DNA of 64,000 nucleotides. It comes from Verrucomicrobiales bacterium (GTDB taxonomy: Bacteria; Verrucomicrobiota; Verrucomicrobiia; Limisphaerales; J093). The stretch covers positions 124,001 through 188,000 of the forward strand of contig JACKPV010000028.1 in assembly GCA_024233305.1 (NCBI GenBank). Direction: 5' to 3'. The stretch's first letter is position 1. Each line of letters starts with the position of its first letter. Below are positions 8,735 to 18,360 of this stretch, piece by piece. The notes under the pieces were generated by a model, which worked only from the letters and a program-made list of their open reading frames with translations, ran no database searches and was not told the DNA's origin. Position numbers and translations under genes: made by a program.

Positions 8735-9405
8735 GACCGCCGGCCTTGCGGCTCCTCGGATCCCTCCCCGCTCGAACGCCCCTTGCGCCTTCCCGACGGG
8801 GTGGGCTCGCGGTAAAGCCGGCGCAGCAGGTCGTCGAGCAGGTTCTCCATCTCGACGGCGAAGGTCTCGACCTTCTTGGTGAAGTAGCTCCAGGCCACGA
8901 GCGAGGGAATGGCGATCAACAGCCCCATGAGGGTCGTGTTCAGGGCGATGGCGATGCCCCGCGCCAGCACCGAATTGTCGCTCACCCCGGCCTGGCCGAT
9001 GTCCCCGAACAACGTGATCAGGCCGTGAATGGTGCCGAGCAACCCGAGCAACGGCGCCACCCCGACGACGACCTCGAGAACCACCAGGCCGCGTTCGAGG
9101 GACACGACCTCCTGGCGCGCCCGGGTTTGCAGGGCATTGCCGTTGTCGTTGCGCGGCCAGCCCAGATGCGCCACGGACGTGGCCACCAGCCGGCTGAGGG
9201 TTGAAGGACTTTTTTCACAGGTGCTCTGCACCAGCGGCAGATCATCCCGGCCCCGGCACTCCGCCAGCAACGTCTCGAGATCCGCCGGCACGACCCGGCT
9301 CCGACGCAGGGCCAGACCGCGTTCGACGATGAACGTGACGCTGACAATCGACGTCAGCACCAGCAACCCCATGAACGGCCCGCCCGCCAACAGAAAATCC
9401 CACAT
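8731..9405 (-). CDS. exbB: ExbB/TolQ/MotA family proton channel protein
   Basis: A 224-residue membrane protein starting MWDFLLAGGPFMGLLVLTS. It has three predicted helices, and the characteristic GVAPLLGLLGTIHGLITLF and LNTTLMGLLIAIPSLVAW segments form the proton-channel pair. It forms the inner-membrane stator of the TonB/ExbB/ExbD system. The start at 9405 was chosen because the helix I homology begins there; upstream in-frame sequence does not look coding. The C-terminus has a charged tail rich in Arg, Glu and Ser. Order tonB-like, exbB, exbD is that of an operon. Confidence 0.92.
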   Translation of the reverse strand: MWDFLLAGGPFMGLLVLTSIVSVTFIVERGLALRRSRVVPADLETLLAECRGRDDLPLVQSTCEKSPSTLSRLVATSVAHLGWPRNDNGNALQTRARQEVVSLERGLVVLEVVVGVAPLLGLLGTIHGLITLFGDIGQAGVSDNSVLARGIAIALNTTLMGLLIAIPSLVAWSYFTKKVETFAVEMENLLDDLLRRLYREPTPSGRRKGRSSGEGSEEPQGRRS

Positions 9406-9434
9406 ACGGCTTCTTCTTCCGTCTCCGACCGCGA

Positions 9435-10538
9435 TCAATAGTAAAAGGTGAACCGGATGTCCCGGTAATCGCCGCCCACCAGCCGGACGACGTCCGGGGG
9501 CCAGCTTTCGTACGGCGATGGCTTCCGAATGGCAAGCTGACAAACCGCCGTGTAGAGGTCGCCCACATCCGATTCGGCCACGTTCATGTTGCTGACCCGA
9601 CCCTCCTTCGAGAGCCGGAACTCGATCACCACCTTGCCCAACCGGTCGAGACTGAAACGCTGTTCCCGCAGCAGAGTGAACCAGCATTGCTGAACGGCAT
9701 CCACGAGCTGGCGGTCGTAGTCGCCCAGGGGGCTCGCCTGAACATCGAGGCTCGACTGGACCGAGAAGCGCTTCACGCCGCCTTCCTGACGAAGCTTCTG
9801 ACCGACCATTGCGCTGTCGGGATTGAGGCCGCGTCGCGCAAGCGCCTCGGCCACCGTTCGCGGTCGCTCGGGCGCCGACGGGCGGTTCGCCGCGTGGGGC
9901 AGCCCGGGCGAAAGCAGCGGGGTCAACGCGGAAGGCGGCTTCACCATCGCGAGATCGCCGGTTTCGGGCGACGGATCGATTTCGGCCGCGACCGGCTCGA
10001 CCTCCTCGGCCGGCGCCTCCGCGCCGGGATCAGGCGCCGGATCATCGAGCGCAGCAAGGTCCGGAGGCGGTTCAGGCGGACTCGGCTGCAACGGCGCCGA
10101 GGCCGAGGCCCGCTCGGTATCCGCGGTCTTCATGACCACTTCCTGCGTGCCATCCAGCGCGGGCTGGTCCAGATCCCGGGGCGCCGGGTTGGCCGCCTGC
10201 GAACTGACGGCGCCATAAAATTCCGTGTCCAGCGGAGACGTCGGAGCGGCCTGGGAGGGATCCACATCCACGAAGATAAGCGGCGCCCGCTGCTCAAGTT
10301 CACGACTCACGGCGGCCAGTTCCTCCCGCCGGGCTTCAGCCGCGCGCGCCGCGGCATCGAGCCGCAACAGGCGGGCCAGGGTCGCCATTGGTCCCGAGCG
10401 CCACCAATCCAGCCGGTCACCGATCTCGAGCACGGAGAACAACGTGGCGTGAAACAACAGCGAAAGCAGGAACGCCCGGACGATCGGTCTCGATCCCCGT
10501 CCGCGCCGCCGCTCCATTGCCGCCAGGTTGCTCACCAA
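9435..10538 (-). CDS. TonB-like energy-transducing protein
   Basis: A 367-residue protein with one N-terminal transmembrane helix (about 21-38), then a long periplasmic Pro/Ala/Glu-rich segment (100-215) typical of TonB spacers. A C-terminal folded region (about 265-367) contains VVIEFRLSKEGRVSNMNV, a form of the TonB C-terminal motif, and ends RFTFYY. It should carry energy from the ExbB/ExbD pair, encoded 29 bp downstream, to outer-membrane receptors. The first helix is followed by an amphipathic Arg/Glu-rich stretch. No TonB-dependent receptor gene is in the window. Confidence 0.75.
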   Translation of the reverse strand: MVSNLAAMERRRGRGSRPIVRAFLLSLLFHATLFSVLEIGDRLDWWRSGPMATLARLLRLDAAARAAEARREELAAVSRELEQRAPLIFVDVDPSQAAPTSPLDTEFYGAVSSQAANPAPRDLDQPALDGTQEVVMKTADTERASASAPLQPSPPEPPPDLAALDDPAPDPGAEAPAEEVEPVAAEIDPSPETGDLAMVKPPSALTPLLSPGLPHAANRPSAPERPRTVAEALARRGLNPDSAMVGQKLRQEGGVKRFSVQSSLDVQASPLGDYDRQLVDAVQQCWFTLLREQRFSLDRLGKVVIEFRLSKEGRVSNMNVAESDVGDLYTAVCQLAIRKPSPYESWPPDVVRLVGGDYRDIRFTFYY

Positions 10539-10670
10539 AGTTCAAGGATGCCGCACGGCCACCGGAGCGGCAACCGCAAGTTCCAAGCCGGCCCGTCAGC
10601 CGGACGGCCCACGCACCACGAGACGTCGGTGGCGTCCGGGTTACGATCGGCGATGAGCGGCGCAGGCGGT

Positions 10671-10904
10671 TCACCCTGAGGTCGGGCGGTCGCTGCGCCA
10701 GAGCATGATCAGGCAGCCGATGACGAAGGCCAGCGCGTGCAATCCCAAGACAGCGAGGAACGATCCTCCGAGCAGGAAGAGCCCGACGAGGGTGCAGACC
10801 AAGCTGATGCCCGCGCACAACGCCGGGCTGAGGCGGTCGTCGATCTCGGCCAGTTTGTAGCAGATCCCCGGCAGGATGATGAGCAAACCAATGGTCGTAT
10901 ACAT
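10671..10904 (-). CDS. small membrane protein, function unknown
   Basis: A 77-residue protein starting MYTTIGLLIILPGICYKLAE, with about three hydrophobic stretches and a basic C-terminus (WRSDRPTSG). The ATG at 10904 is preferred because the first helix starts there. It has no recognised family. It lies between the TonB-like gene and a secreted protein gene, all on the minus strand with wide spacing, so operon membership is uncertain. Confidence 0.5.
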   Translation of the reverse strand: MYTTIGLLIILPGICYKLAEIDDRLSPALCAGISLVCTLVGLFLLGGSFLAVLGLHALAFVIGCLIMLWRSDRPTSG

Positions 10905-11021
10905 GGCAGTGGTTCCGATCGGTGTTTGATGCGGCGACGGATGGACCGCCCCCACCTTGCGCCGCCCTCCGGCGGCCGCCAATTACAAGCCGCCGAAACC
11001 CGTGGAAACGCAACCCCCGGC

Positions 11022-12566
11022 TCACCGCACGGTCGCGAGGCGCGGATCGTCCAGATCGAGCCGGTACATGATCTGATTGTAGTCGTAGCGCGGCGTCGGG
11101 AACTCGTTGCCCGAGAAAGTGTTCGCGTACGTGCCCTCGAAGTAGATCCGCCGCCCGCCGTCCTCATCGAGAAAGGCATGGTGCACCGGGTTGTAGAAGC
11201 TGTAGCGCTCGTGGGTCACGATCTTCTTGACCTTGCGCCACGGACCAGTGGGCTCCAGGGCCTCGCCATACCAAACCTCGCCAAGCGATGACGTGCCCCC
11301 CTTCTCGACCGCGATCACCACCCAGCGTTGTCGATGGGGATTCCAGTGCACCGAGCCGCGATGCAGCCGCACCCGCTTCCCGGTGTCCACGTCCGTCGGT
11401 GAATAATGCGCCTCGTCAGGGCGGATCGCACCGCGCGCCAGCAAGTCCGCTTCGACCCCGGCGTCTACCGGACGGCCTCCCGACCTCCAACCGAAGCGCA
11501 GCCTGCCGGACGCATCACGATCCAACTCCGACGCCGCCCCCTCCGGGCCCTCCCGAAAGCAGGTCCACGCCTCGTAACGCGCCGGGGCGAGCACCTCCTC
11601 CCACCGCGCCCGAACCCGCGCCGTCGGAAACACTTCTCCCAACAGGAAGAACCGCCCGTCGTCGGAACCAGAACGGAAGGGATGCGCCTGCCCGGGGAAG
11701 CACCACCGGGTTTCGGGCGTCAACCGCTGCACGAGTTCGAACTCCCGGGTCTCCTCGTTGAACACCGCCAAGCCGTGCCCGAGTTCCCGTCCCAGCGAAG
11801 CCATGTGCGCGTAATGGCAGACCAACCGTTCCCGGCCCGTCGCGTCCGGCAGCGTCAGGAAGGCATCCGCCCAAATGAGGCCCCGTTCCACCCCCAGACG
11901 GGCCACCGGCCGGCTGAAACCCTCGTCGTCCACGAAGTAATCGAGGTCCACGCCGCCGGACGGATCAAGGCCGCCTGGCCCCGGGAGGGCGGACTCGGCG
12001 CCCGCCATCCAGAAATGCCCGAGCGGGTAGCTGGCCCGCGAGGTGTCGCCCCAGAACCAGAACAACCGCCCGGCATAAGGCAGTGCCGACACCGAATCCT
12101 GCCCGACCACCTTTGCCGCTCCCAACGGGGCCCGCAGCGGCGCAGGTTCGCCCAGGAGCACGCTGTCACGGTAGATGCCCTCGCCCGTCACCCGGTAGAG
12201 GCGCTCGGCCAGGTTGACGCGCTGCAACCGCAGCTGCGTCCGCAATCCCGGCCGGGCCAGCAACCGGGTCCCGGCATAGCCGAAACCGTCCTTGGGGAAT
12301 TCGTAGCCGTGACTGCGGACGAAGAAGAAGACCTCCTGCCCCATCAAACCCGGCTCGTTGAACGCCACCCAACCGGCGCTGTCACTGACGAAACGCAGGT
12401 GATGCACCGTCTCCAACTCGACCAGCGGCACCCCGCGGCCGGTGGCGTCGTCAACGATCTGAATGCCGAAAAAGGCATTGGTGTCTGGGCGGCCCGCCGG
12501 GATCGCGGCCATCGCCACGACCCAGCTCAAAACCAGCGGCCGGAGGGAAGCGGGAACGCTTCGCAC
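11022..12566 (-). CDS. secreted beta-propeller-like protein, function unknown
   Basis: About 514 residues when read from a GTG at 12566, immediately after the stop of the preceding cytochrome gene. That start gives a signal-peptide-like N-terminus (RPLVLSWVVAMAAIPAG). The mature part begins with a small domain resembling a carboxypeptidase-regulatory beta sandwich (GIQIVDDATGRGVPLVELET). Repeated strand-rich units follow with LFWFWGDT, WMAGAES and SVHWNPHRQRWVV, suggesting a five-bladed propeller as in GH43 or DUF4185-like proteins. No catalytic triad was assigned. The frame extends upstream to 12710 inside the cytochrome gene, so the start is uncertain. Confidence 0.5.
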   Translation of the reverse strand: MRSVPASLRPLVLSWVVAMAAIPAGRPDTNAFFGIQIVDDATGRGVPLVELETVHHLRFVSDSAGWVAFNEPGLMGQEVFFFVRSHGYEFPKDGFGYAGTRLLARPGLRTQLRLQRVNLAERLYRVTGEGIYRDSVLLGEPAPLRAPLGAAKVVGQDSVSALPYAGRLFWFWGDTSRASYPLGHFWMAGAESALPGPGGLDPSGGVDLDYFVDDEGFSRPVARLGVERGLIWADAFLTLPDATGRERLVCHYAHMASLGRELGHGLAVFNEETREFELVQRLTPETRWCFPGQAHPFRSGSDDGRFFLLGEVFPTARVRARWEEVLAPARYEAWTCFREGPEGAASELDRDASGRLRFGWRSGGRPVDAGVEADLLARGAIRPDEAHYSPTDVDTGKRVRLHRGSVHWNPHRQRWVVIAVEKGGTSSLGEVWYGEALEPTGPWRKVKKIVTHERYSFYNPVHHAFLDEDGGRRIYFEGTYANTFSGNEFPTPRYDYNQIMYRLDLDDPRLATVR

Positions 12567-12570
12567 CGGA

Positions 12571-14388
12571 TCAACCGGAGGATTCGTCCCCCGGCTTGCG
12601 GGCGCCGGGTCCTTCCGGCTTCGCGGGCGCGGCAGGTTCGGAGGCGGCGGCGAGGGTTTCCGTGTCGAGACCATGTTCCTCTTCATACCATTCCCGGGTG
12701 ACTTTGCCATCCCACCAGGCCCAGTTCATGGGATAGGTGCCCGGAGCGAGGATCACGTGGTAGAAGTGCCAGACCACGATCGAGAGACAGGCGAGGATGG
12801 CCTCGTAGTAATGCACGGTGGTGGCCACATCGACCGCCCACCGGGGCAGCCACTGCGTCACCGGCATCTTCAGCCAGATCATCAACCCGGTCACCCCCAT
12901 GATGATGGTGCCCCAGACCACCGCCCAGTATTCGACCTTCTCGATGTAGCCGAACCGCGCGAACTTCGGCGGTTTCGGGGCGCGTCCCACGAGATACTGC
13001 GTGTTCCGGGCCAACTGGCCCAGGTCGTGCCGCGCCGGGGCCAGATCCCGCACCAAGCGGCGACCGCGCGCGGTGAACAGCACATAGAGGATGTGGTAGA
13101 AACCAAGCGCCAGCAGCACCACACCGGCAAACCGGTGCAGCCAGCGCCGGATCGCCTCGTCGGCGCCGAACATCAGCGCCAGCCACGAATCCGGGAACTT
13201 CAGGGCAAACCCCGTCAGCGCCAGCAAAATGAAGCTGCTCAACAGGATGAAATGCTGCACGCGCTGGGTCTGGTCCATCCGGGGCACCACCCGGTCCGAC
13301 GATCGCTTCGCCGCGAGCGCCCGGTGGAGCCAGCTCAGGAAGCTGTGGAGAGTCATCATGCCCACCACCACGAAGATCATCGCCAGGTAAATCGCCCGGA
13401 CCCAGCGGTTCACCGTGGTCCCGATGCCGTCGCTGGACCCGGACGAGAGGTCGAGGTCGAGGTGCACCCGGCCCAGCGCGAAATTTTCGGTGGCGCCGGG
13501 ATGACACTGGCCACAGGTCTCGACCAGATGATTTGGGCTGATCGACGAGTCGGGATCGGTGGACGGCAGAATCTTGTGATACCCGTGACAGCTCGCACAA
13601 TTGGCCGCGTGGGTGTCGCCCATCCGCGCCGCCAGGCCGTGGTAACTGTCGAAGAAGCTCTCCACCTGCCGGGCGGGCATCTTGAACTTGGTGTTGATCC
13701 GCTCCGAGGCATGGCATTTGGCGCAGATCTGTTCGGCGAGTTTCACCGAGGATACCGCGTTCAACGCCTCGATCCGGTGTTCAGCGTGGCAGTCGGTACA
13801 GGTGGGCGCTTCGCGCCGGCCGTCCTGCATCGCCATCCCATGCACGCTCGCCGCCACGTCATCGGCCGCGTCCGGATGGCATTCCCCGCAGGTCTCTGCG
13901 AGCCGCGACCAGTGGAGGGGGGATTCGAGCGAGGTCGGGTGGGTGACATTGTGATCCCCATGGCAATCCACGCAGGTGGCCGCCGCGGTGTCCCCCGCCG
14001 CCAGGGCCAGGCCGTGCACACTGGCGCCATAGCTCTCCGACTGATCCTCGTGACAGGTGGCGCAGTCGATCCGCTTCGGGATTACACCGTCGTCGGGATG
14101 ATCCGAAGTGATGTCGTCGTGGCAGGAGAAGCAGGTGTTGGTACCGTGCGCGGAGGCGGCGAAGATGGCCTCGTCGACGAAGACCGACACCTCGTTGCCA
14201 TCGGCGTCCGTCTTCGTCATGTCAGGATCGGAGTGGCAGAGCAGGCAATCCTCGTCCGGAATCGCGTCCGCCGCCCGCAGACCGCCCACCATCATCAGCG
14301 CCGTCAGGACGGCGACCACCCGACTCCGTCGCGGCCTCCCCGAGCGCGGGGCCGGCCGGCGGCGGACCATTGTCAGATCACTGCTCAT
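12571..14388 (-). CDS. nine-haem cytochrome c fused to a cytochrome b-type membrane domain
   Basis: A 605-residue protein. A signal peptide (to about residue 41) is followed by nine CXXCH haem motifs (CLLCH, CFSCH, CATCH, CVDCH, CGECH, CTDCH, CAKCH, CASCH, CGQCH) in the periplasmic half, with accessory SVHG/YHG histidines. The C-terminal half has four to five membrane helices with conserved His of the cytochrome b561/FdhI type. It should pass electrons between the quinone pool and periplasmic carriers. The start at 14388 has an AAAGG ribosome site 5 nt upstream. It is the last of three multihaem genes in a leftward cluster, and its architecture is very close to that of its neighbour at 14465-16684. 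Confidence 0.85.
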   Translation of the reverse strand: MSSDLTMVRRRPAPRSGRPRRSRVVAVLTALMMVGGLRAADAIPDEDCLLCHSDPDMTKTDADGNEVSVFVDEAIFAASAHGTNTCFSCHDDITSDHPDDGVIPKRIDCATCHEDQSESYGASVHGLALAAGDTAAATCVDCHGDHNVTHPTSLESPLHWSRLAETCGECHPDAADDVAASVHGMAMQDGRREAPTCTDCHAEHRIEALNAVSSVKLAEQICAKCHASERINTKFKMPARQVESFFDSYHGLAARMGDTHAANCASCHGYHKILPSTDPDSSISPNHLVETCGQCHPGATENFALGRVHLDLDLSSGSSDGIGTTVNRWVRAIYLAMIFVVVGMMTLHSFLSWLHRALAAKRSSDRVVPRMDQTQRVQHFILLSSFILLALTGFALKFPDSWLALMFGADEAIRRWLHRFAGVVLLALGFYHILYVLFTARGRRLVRDLAPARHDLGQLARNTQYLVGRAPKPPKFARFGYIEKVEYWAVVWGTIIMGVTGLMIWLKMPVTQWLPRWAVDVATTVHYYEAILACLSIVVWHFYHVILAPGTYPMNWAWWDGKVTREWYEEEHGLDTETLAAASEPAAPAKPEGPGARKPGDESSG

Positions 14389-14464
14389 GACACCTTTCAC
14401 AGCCGTGAAATCGTTGTCCGCGCTCCGGCCCGGGCCCCGGCGCGAACACCCCGTTCTCCCCGGG

Positions 14465-16684
14465 CTAGTGGCTCAGGCGGGAGGCCATCGCGTAGACGAT
14501 GAGGACCAGCAGGATGACCCCGATTCCGAAAAACATGTAGCCGAAGGAACGCGCGATGTTCTTCCAACGCTCCCATTCGTCGCGGACGCGGTGCGCGTCC
14601 AACCGGCCGGTGGCCACCAACCGGTCGTACCAACGGCGGCGTTCGTGGAGCATCTCGCTCTTCGAGACGCGACCCGAGAAGATCACGGTGTCCATCGGGA
14701 ACTTCTCCAGCCGGAAATGCGTGTTGAAGAAGTGGATGGTGAAGATGAAGCCCGCGGCGAGCAGCGCCTCGTCCGAGTGCACGATGAGCGCGATGTTGAT
14801 CACCCAGCCCGGCAGGAACCGGCTGAAGAACTCGGGGAACCACATCACCAGACCCGAGAGCCCGATGGCGAACACGCCCCAGAACACGGCGAAGTAGTCG
14901 AACTTCTCCCAGTAGGTCCACCGGTCGAACTGCGGTTTCGGTCCCTTGCCGAAGAACCACTTGTTATGCGCCACGAAGTCCCGCAGGTCCTGCATCGTCG
15001 GCACCATCGAATCCGGCCCGAACATCGCGGTCTTGATCCGTTGGAAGCTGACCCGGCCCGTGGCGGGATCCCGCATTTCGCGCCGGTTGACCCAGGTGTT
15101 TCGCACCAGCGCCGCCAGGTGCAGCCCGAAGTAGAGGAAGGTGATGAGGGCGCCGAAATGGTGCAACGTGCGCGCCACGACCGGTCCCCCCATGACACTG
15201 AAGAGGGTCCTGGCCCATTCGGTGTAATAGAACTTGAGCGGCATGCCGGTGATCACCAGCAACAGGAAGCTCGTCACCACCAGGAAGTGCAGGAACCGGT
15301 CAAACGGCTGGAACCGCGTGAACCACTCGTCATCCTGCTGGGTGTTGATCTTCGCCTCCCGGAAGGTCTTCGAGTCATGCAGATAAAGGTAGATCGCCCG
15401 CGCCAGCCAGAGCAGGGTATGCGCTCCGAAGAAGGTGAACACCCCGATCAACAACCCGGTCATCAGCACGAAGGTCAGGTGCAGTTCGGGGTAATGCTCG
15501 CGGTCCAGCGGATTCGCGTGCGGCTGGTATTGCGTAAAGCCGACGGTCGCGTCCGGATGGCACCGGGCGCAGGTGGCCAGGATGTTCTCCGAGGAAAGCC
15601 GGGATGCCGGATCGGACGGCGGCAGCACGTCATGGTGGCCGTGACAATCGTAGCAGGCCGCCACTTCCGAAGCCACGTTCGGCTGCCCCAGGGCCATCGC
15701 CTTGCCGTGATAGGTGTCGCGATAGTGGGTCAAGCGATCCTCGTGACACTGGCCGCAACGCCGGTCGCTCGCCGCCTTGAAATGCCCGTTGACCGGCGGC
15801 TCGATCTCGTGCGCGCTGTGGCAATCCGTGCAGACCGGCCCGCGTTTGTCCCCCTCGAGCGTCAGCTTGCCATGCACGCTGCGGTCGTAGACCTCCTCGA
15901 CCTTCACGTGGCATTTCCCGCACGTCTTGGCCACGTTGAGGTGGTTGATCGGCGAATCCCGGTCGACGCTGCGCTTGATGTCGTGCACCCCGTGGCAGTC
16001 ATTGCACGAAGGCGCGACGATCAGCCCCAGCTTGAGCAGGGCCTGGCCGTGAATGCTGTCGAGGTAGTGCGCGGCCGCCGTGCTGTTCTGGATCTGGTAT
16101 TCCTCCGTCAGATTCGTGTTGCTGTGACACTTCGCGCAGGTCAACGGCAGGTTCAGTTTGAACACCGGGGATTGCGAGTCGCTGACCGGCAGAATGTCGT
16201 GGTGGCCGTGACAATCCGCGCAACGGGCCGCCGCGCTCGCCCCCATCTGCTGACTCACACCGTGAATGCTTCCCGCGTATTCCTCCGCCGCGCTCTCATG
16301 GCACTGGCCGCAGTCCACCGACCGCGCCCGGACCTCGTCGTCCGGGTGATCCCGGGTCAGGTCCGCGTGACAATCCACACAGTCCAGCAGACCGCCGTGG
16401 ACCGAGGCGTCGGCCGTCCCCGCATCGACGAAGATCGACACCTCCTGCCCGTCCGGCCCGGTCATCGTCAGGTCGGCGTCCCCGTGGCAATCCAGACATT
16501 CGCTGCTGGCGATGACGTCCGCCGCCTCCTCGACCGCGGCATCGTCCCCCGCCGCGTCCTGGGAGTGGAGCGGGAGAAATCCGGCCGAGCCCAGCAGGCT
16601 CAGCCAGAGCAGGGTGATCGCAATACGGCGCAGCCCGCTAGAGGCCGCCGTTGTGGCAGTCACTGCACAACCAACCAGTGTCAT
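14465..16684 (-). CDS. eleven-haem cytochrome c fused to a cytochrome b-type membrane domain
   Basis: About 739 residues, with an N-terminal signal segment (ITLLWLSLLGSAGFLPLHS) and eleven CXXCH motifs separated by SIHG/SVHG/YHG elements. The membrane domain has about five helices and ends in a further C-terminal helix (FGYMFFGIGVILLVLIVY). The layout parallels the nine-haem gene downstream, which suggests duplication. The start is placed at 16684, overlapping the 3' end of the upstream gene by 47 bp; an ATG at 16741 in the same frame is also possible. The protein probably links quinols or quinones to a periplasmic electron wire. The terminal acceptor is not shown by the sequence. Confidence 0.85.
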   Translation of the reverse strand: MTLVGCAVTATTAASSGLRRIAITLLWLSLLGSAGFLPLHSQDAAGDDAAVEEAADVIASSECLDCHGDADLTMTGPDGQEVSIFVDAGTADASVHGGLLDCVDCHADLTRDHPDDEVRARSVDCGQCHESAAEEYAGSIHGVSQQMGASAAARCADCHGHHDILPVSDSQSPVFKLNLPLTCAKCHSNTNLTEEYQIQNSTAAAHYLDSIHGQALLKLGLIVAPSCNDCHGVHDIKRSVDRDSPINHLNVAKTCGKCHVKVEEVYDRSVHGKLTLEGDKRGPVCTDCHSAHEIEPPVNGHFKAASDRRCGQCHEDRLTHYRDTYHGKAMALGQPNVASEVAACYDCHGHHDVLPPSDPASRLSSENILATCARCHPDATVGFTQYQPHANPLDREHYPELHLTFVLMTGLLIGVFTFFGAHTLLWLARAIYLYLHDSKTFREAKINTQQDDEWFTRFQPFDRFLHFLVVTSFLLLVITGMPLKFYYTEWARTLFSVMGGPVVARTLHHFGALITFLYFGLHLAALVRNTWVNRREMRDPATGRVSFQRIKTAMFGPDSMVPTMQDLRDFVAHNKWFFGKGPKPQFDRWTYWEKFDYFAVFWGVFAIGLSGLVMWFPEFFSRFLPGWVINIALIVHSDEALLAAGFIFTIHFFNTHFRLEKFPMDTVIFSGRVSKSEMLHERRRWYDRLVATGRLDAHRVRDEWERWKNIARSFGYMFFGIGVILLVLIVYAMASRLSH

Positions 16685-18119
16685 ATTCTTCGCCCGGATG
16701 CCGGAAGGGCTGTCCCTTCGCATCCAGTTGATCCAGTTCATCCCCGGAGCCCTGGGCCAGGATGATGTGGCAGGCGTCGCAACGACTCAGTTCGAGCACC
16801 TTCTCACCATCCTCGGTCTTGTGATTGTCGTCGTGGCAACGGAAGCAACCGGGCCATTCCTTGTGGCCGATGTTGTTCGGATAGCTCAGCCAGCTGGCCT
16901 TCATCGCGGGGAAGAAGTTCCGGCCATAGATCGCCCGGACCTCCTCGACCGCCTTCGCCACGACGTTCGGATCCTGGTCGCGGTACTTGGATTGAATGAA
17001 ATCGCCGATCTCCGACATCGCCTCGTCCTTCGTCGAGTACTCCTGGACCAGGGCGTAGACGGCGTTCGTCTTGATGTACGGCAACGCGCGGTCCAGCCGG
17101 CCCAGGCTGATCGCCAGGTTCACCGCCTTGTTCGGCGAGTGGAAGTTGTGCGCCGGACGGTTGTGGCAGTCCATGCAGTCCATCCGCCGGACCTTCGACT
17201 CGTCCACCTCGTCCTCGTAACCGTCCGCCCGGTAGACCGTGACCTGGCCTTCCCGGTCGGTGACCCGCACCCAGGGAATGGTCTGTCGGGATTCGTCCTC
17301 CGCGAAGTACTCGACCTTGTTGGCCACATTCATGTGCCAGTGGATACCGCTGGTCGGGCCGCGCGTCGGGTCGGCGCCCCCCACCTTGAGTTCGAGCTTC
17401 ACCGAATACTCGGAACCCTCCTCGTCACCCTGGAACGAGCGCACCGTGCGCACGACATCACCGACGAAGGACTCCGGCCAGTGGCACTGCTCGCAGGTGT
17501 CCTGGGCGGGACGCAAGTTCTTGATGGGGGTCGGCACCGGGCGGGGATACTTGTTGAACAGGGTCGCATAGACCTGGTAGCTGCCCGACAGCTTGGCCCG
17601 GACGAACCACTCGGCGCCGGAACCGATATGGCATTCGACGCACGACACCCGGGCATGCGCGCCGTCCTGATAGGCCACGCGCTCCGGCTCCATGACCGTG
17701 TGGCACACCTCGCCGCAGAAGGTCGTGGATTCGGTCAAATGAAAGGTCTGGTAGCTGCCCAGCGCGGTCAGGAACAGGAACCCGATGCTGCAACTCGAGA
17801 AGATCAACAGTGTCCGGCGATGCTTCGGGCTGGCCAGATCGATGACCAGCGCCCGGGGCTCGCGGCTGCGGTGCAGGCGGCGACGTTCCACCAGGATGCC
17901 GGCCACGAACAGGGCGATCCCCAGAATCATGAAGCCGGGCGCCACCAGAAAAGCCAGGATCCCCACGTACGGATTCGACGATCCGGCGAACAACTCGAGC
18001 AACCAGAGCAGGACAAAGGCGAAGAAGGCGGCAATCACCACCATCAAGCCCGAAAGGCTCACCCAGTTCTGCCACAGCCTCGCCTTCCCGCCGCCGTGTC
18101 TTTCAGTTTCCTGACTCAT
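16638..18119 (-). CDS. NapC/NirT-like membrane multihaem cytochrome c
   Basis: A 493-residue protein with three hydrophobic segments before residue 125, so it is anchored in the membrane rather than cleaved. Seven haem sites follow: one unusual CX3CH (CGEVCH) and six CXXCH (CVECH, CEQCH, CMDCH, CFRCH, CDACH, CSDCH). The FCGEVCHTVMEPE..CVECH arrangement is that of the NapC/NrfH quinol dehydrogenase family, which takes electrons from menaquinol. It is first in the cluster, so electrons may enter here and leave through the two fused c-b proteins, or the reverse. ATG at 18119 is preferred to a TTG two codons upstream. Confidence 0.85.
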   Translation of the reverse strand: MSQETERHGGGKARLWQNWVSLSGLMVVIAAFFAFVLLWLLELFAGSSNPYVGILAFLVAPGFMILGIALFVAGILVERRRLHRSREPRALVIDLASPKHRRTLLIFSSCSIGFLFLTALGSYQTFHLTESTTFCGEVCHTVMEPERVAYQDGAHARVSCVECHIGSGAEWFVRAKLSGSYQVYATLFNKYPRPVPTPIKNLRPAQDTCEQCHWPESFVGDVVRTVRSFQGDEEGSEYSVKLELKVGGADPTRGPTSGIHWHMNVANKVEYFAEDESRQTIPWVRVTDREGQVTVYRADGYEDEVDESKVRRMDCMDCHNRPAHNFHSPNKAVNLAISLGRLDRALPYIKTNAVYALVQEYSTKDEAMSEIGDFIQSKYRDQDPNVVAKAVEEVRAIYGRNFFPAMKASWLSYPNNIGHKEWPGCFRCHDDNHKTEDGEKVLELSRCDACHIILAQGSGDELDQLDAKGQPFRHPGEEYDTGWLCSDCHNGGL

Positions 18120-18360
18120 ACGCAACTGCCCGATTCATCCGCCGTTCTTTTTTCCATAAGCCTGCCGAAGCCTCTCCACTGCGGGAAACCCGGCACGCCC
18201 AAGAGGCTACAAAAACGTCGGAAACCTGCTTCGCACCAATTGGCGAGGACCAACCGTTTCTTGCCATTCCACCTGACAACCCCCGCCACAAATGCCGCCT
18301 GACACCCTCCGCCACCCCGTGTTAGCCTCCCCCACCCTGAAACGTCGCCTCATTCACGTC

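Noticed and set aside
5804..8815. A 1003-codon open frame on the plus strand
   Set aside because: It lies antisense to the K+ channel and ExbD genes and has no protein-like motifs. In GC-rich DNA long antisense frames are expected.
12463..18302. Several long plus-strand frames opposite the cytochrome genes
   Set aside because: The minus strand carries clear haem motifs and membrane helices. The plus-strand translations are Arg/His/Pro-rich shadows.
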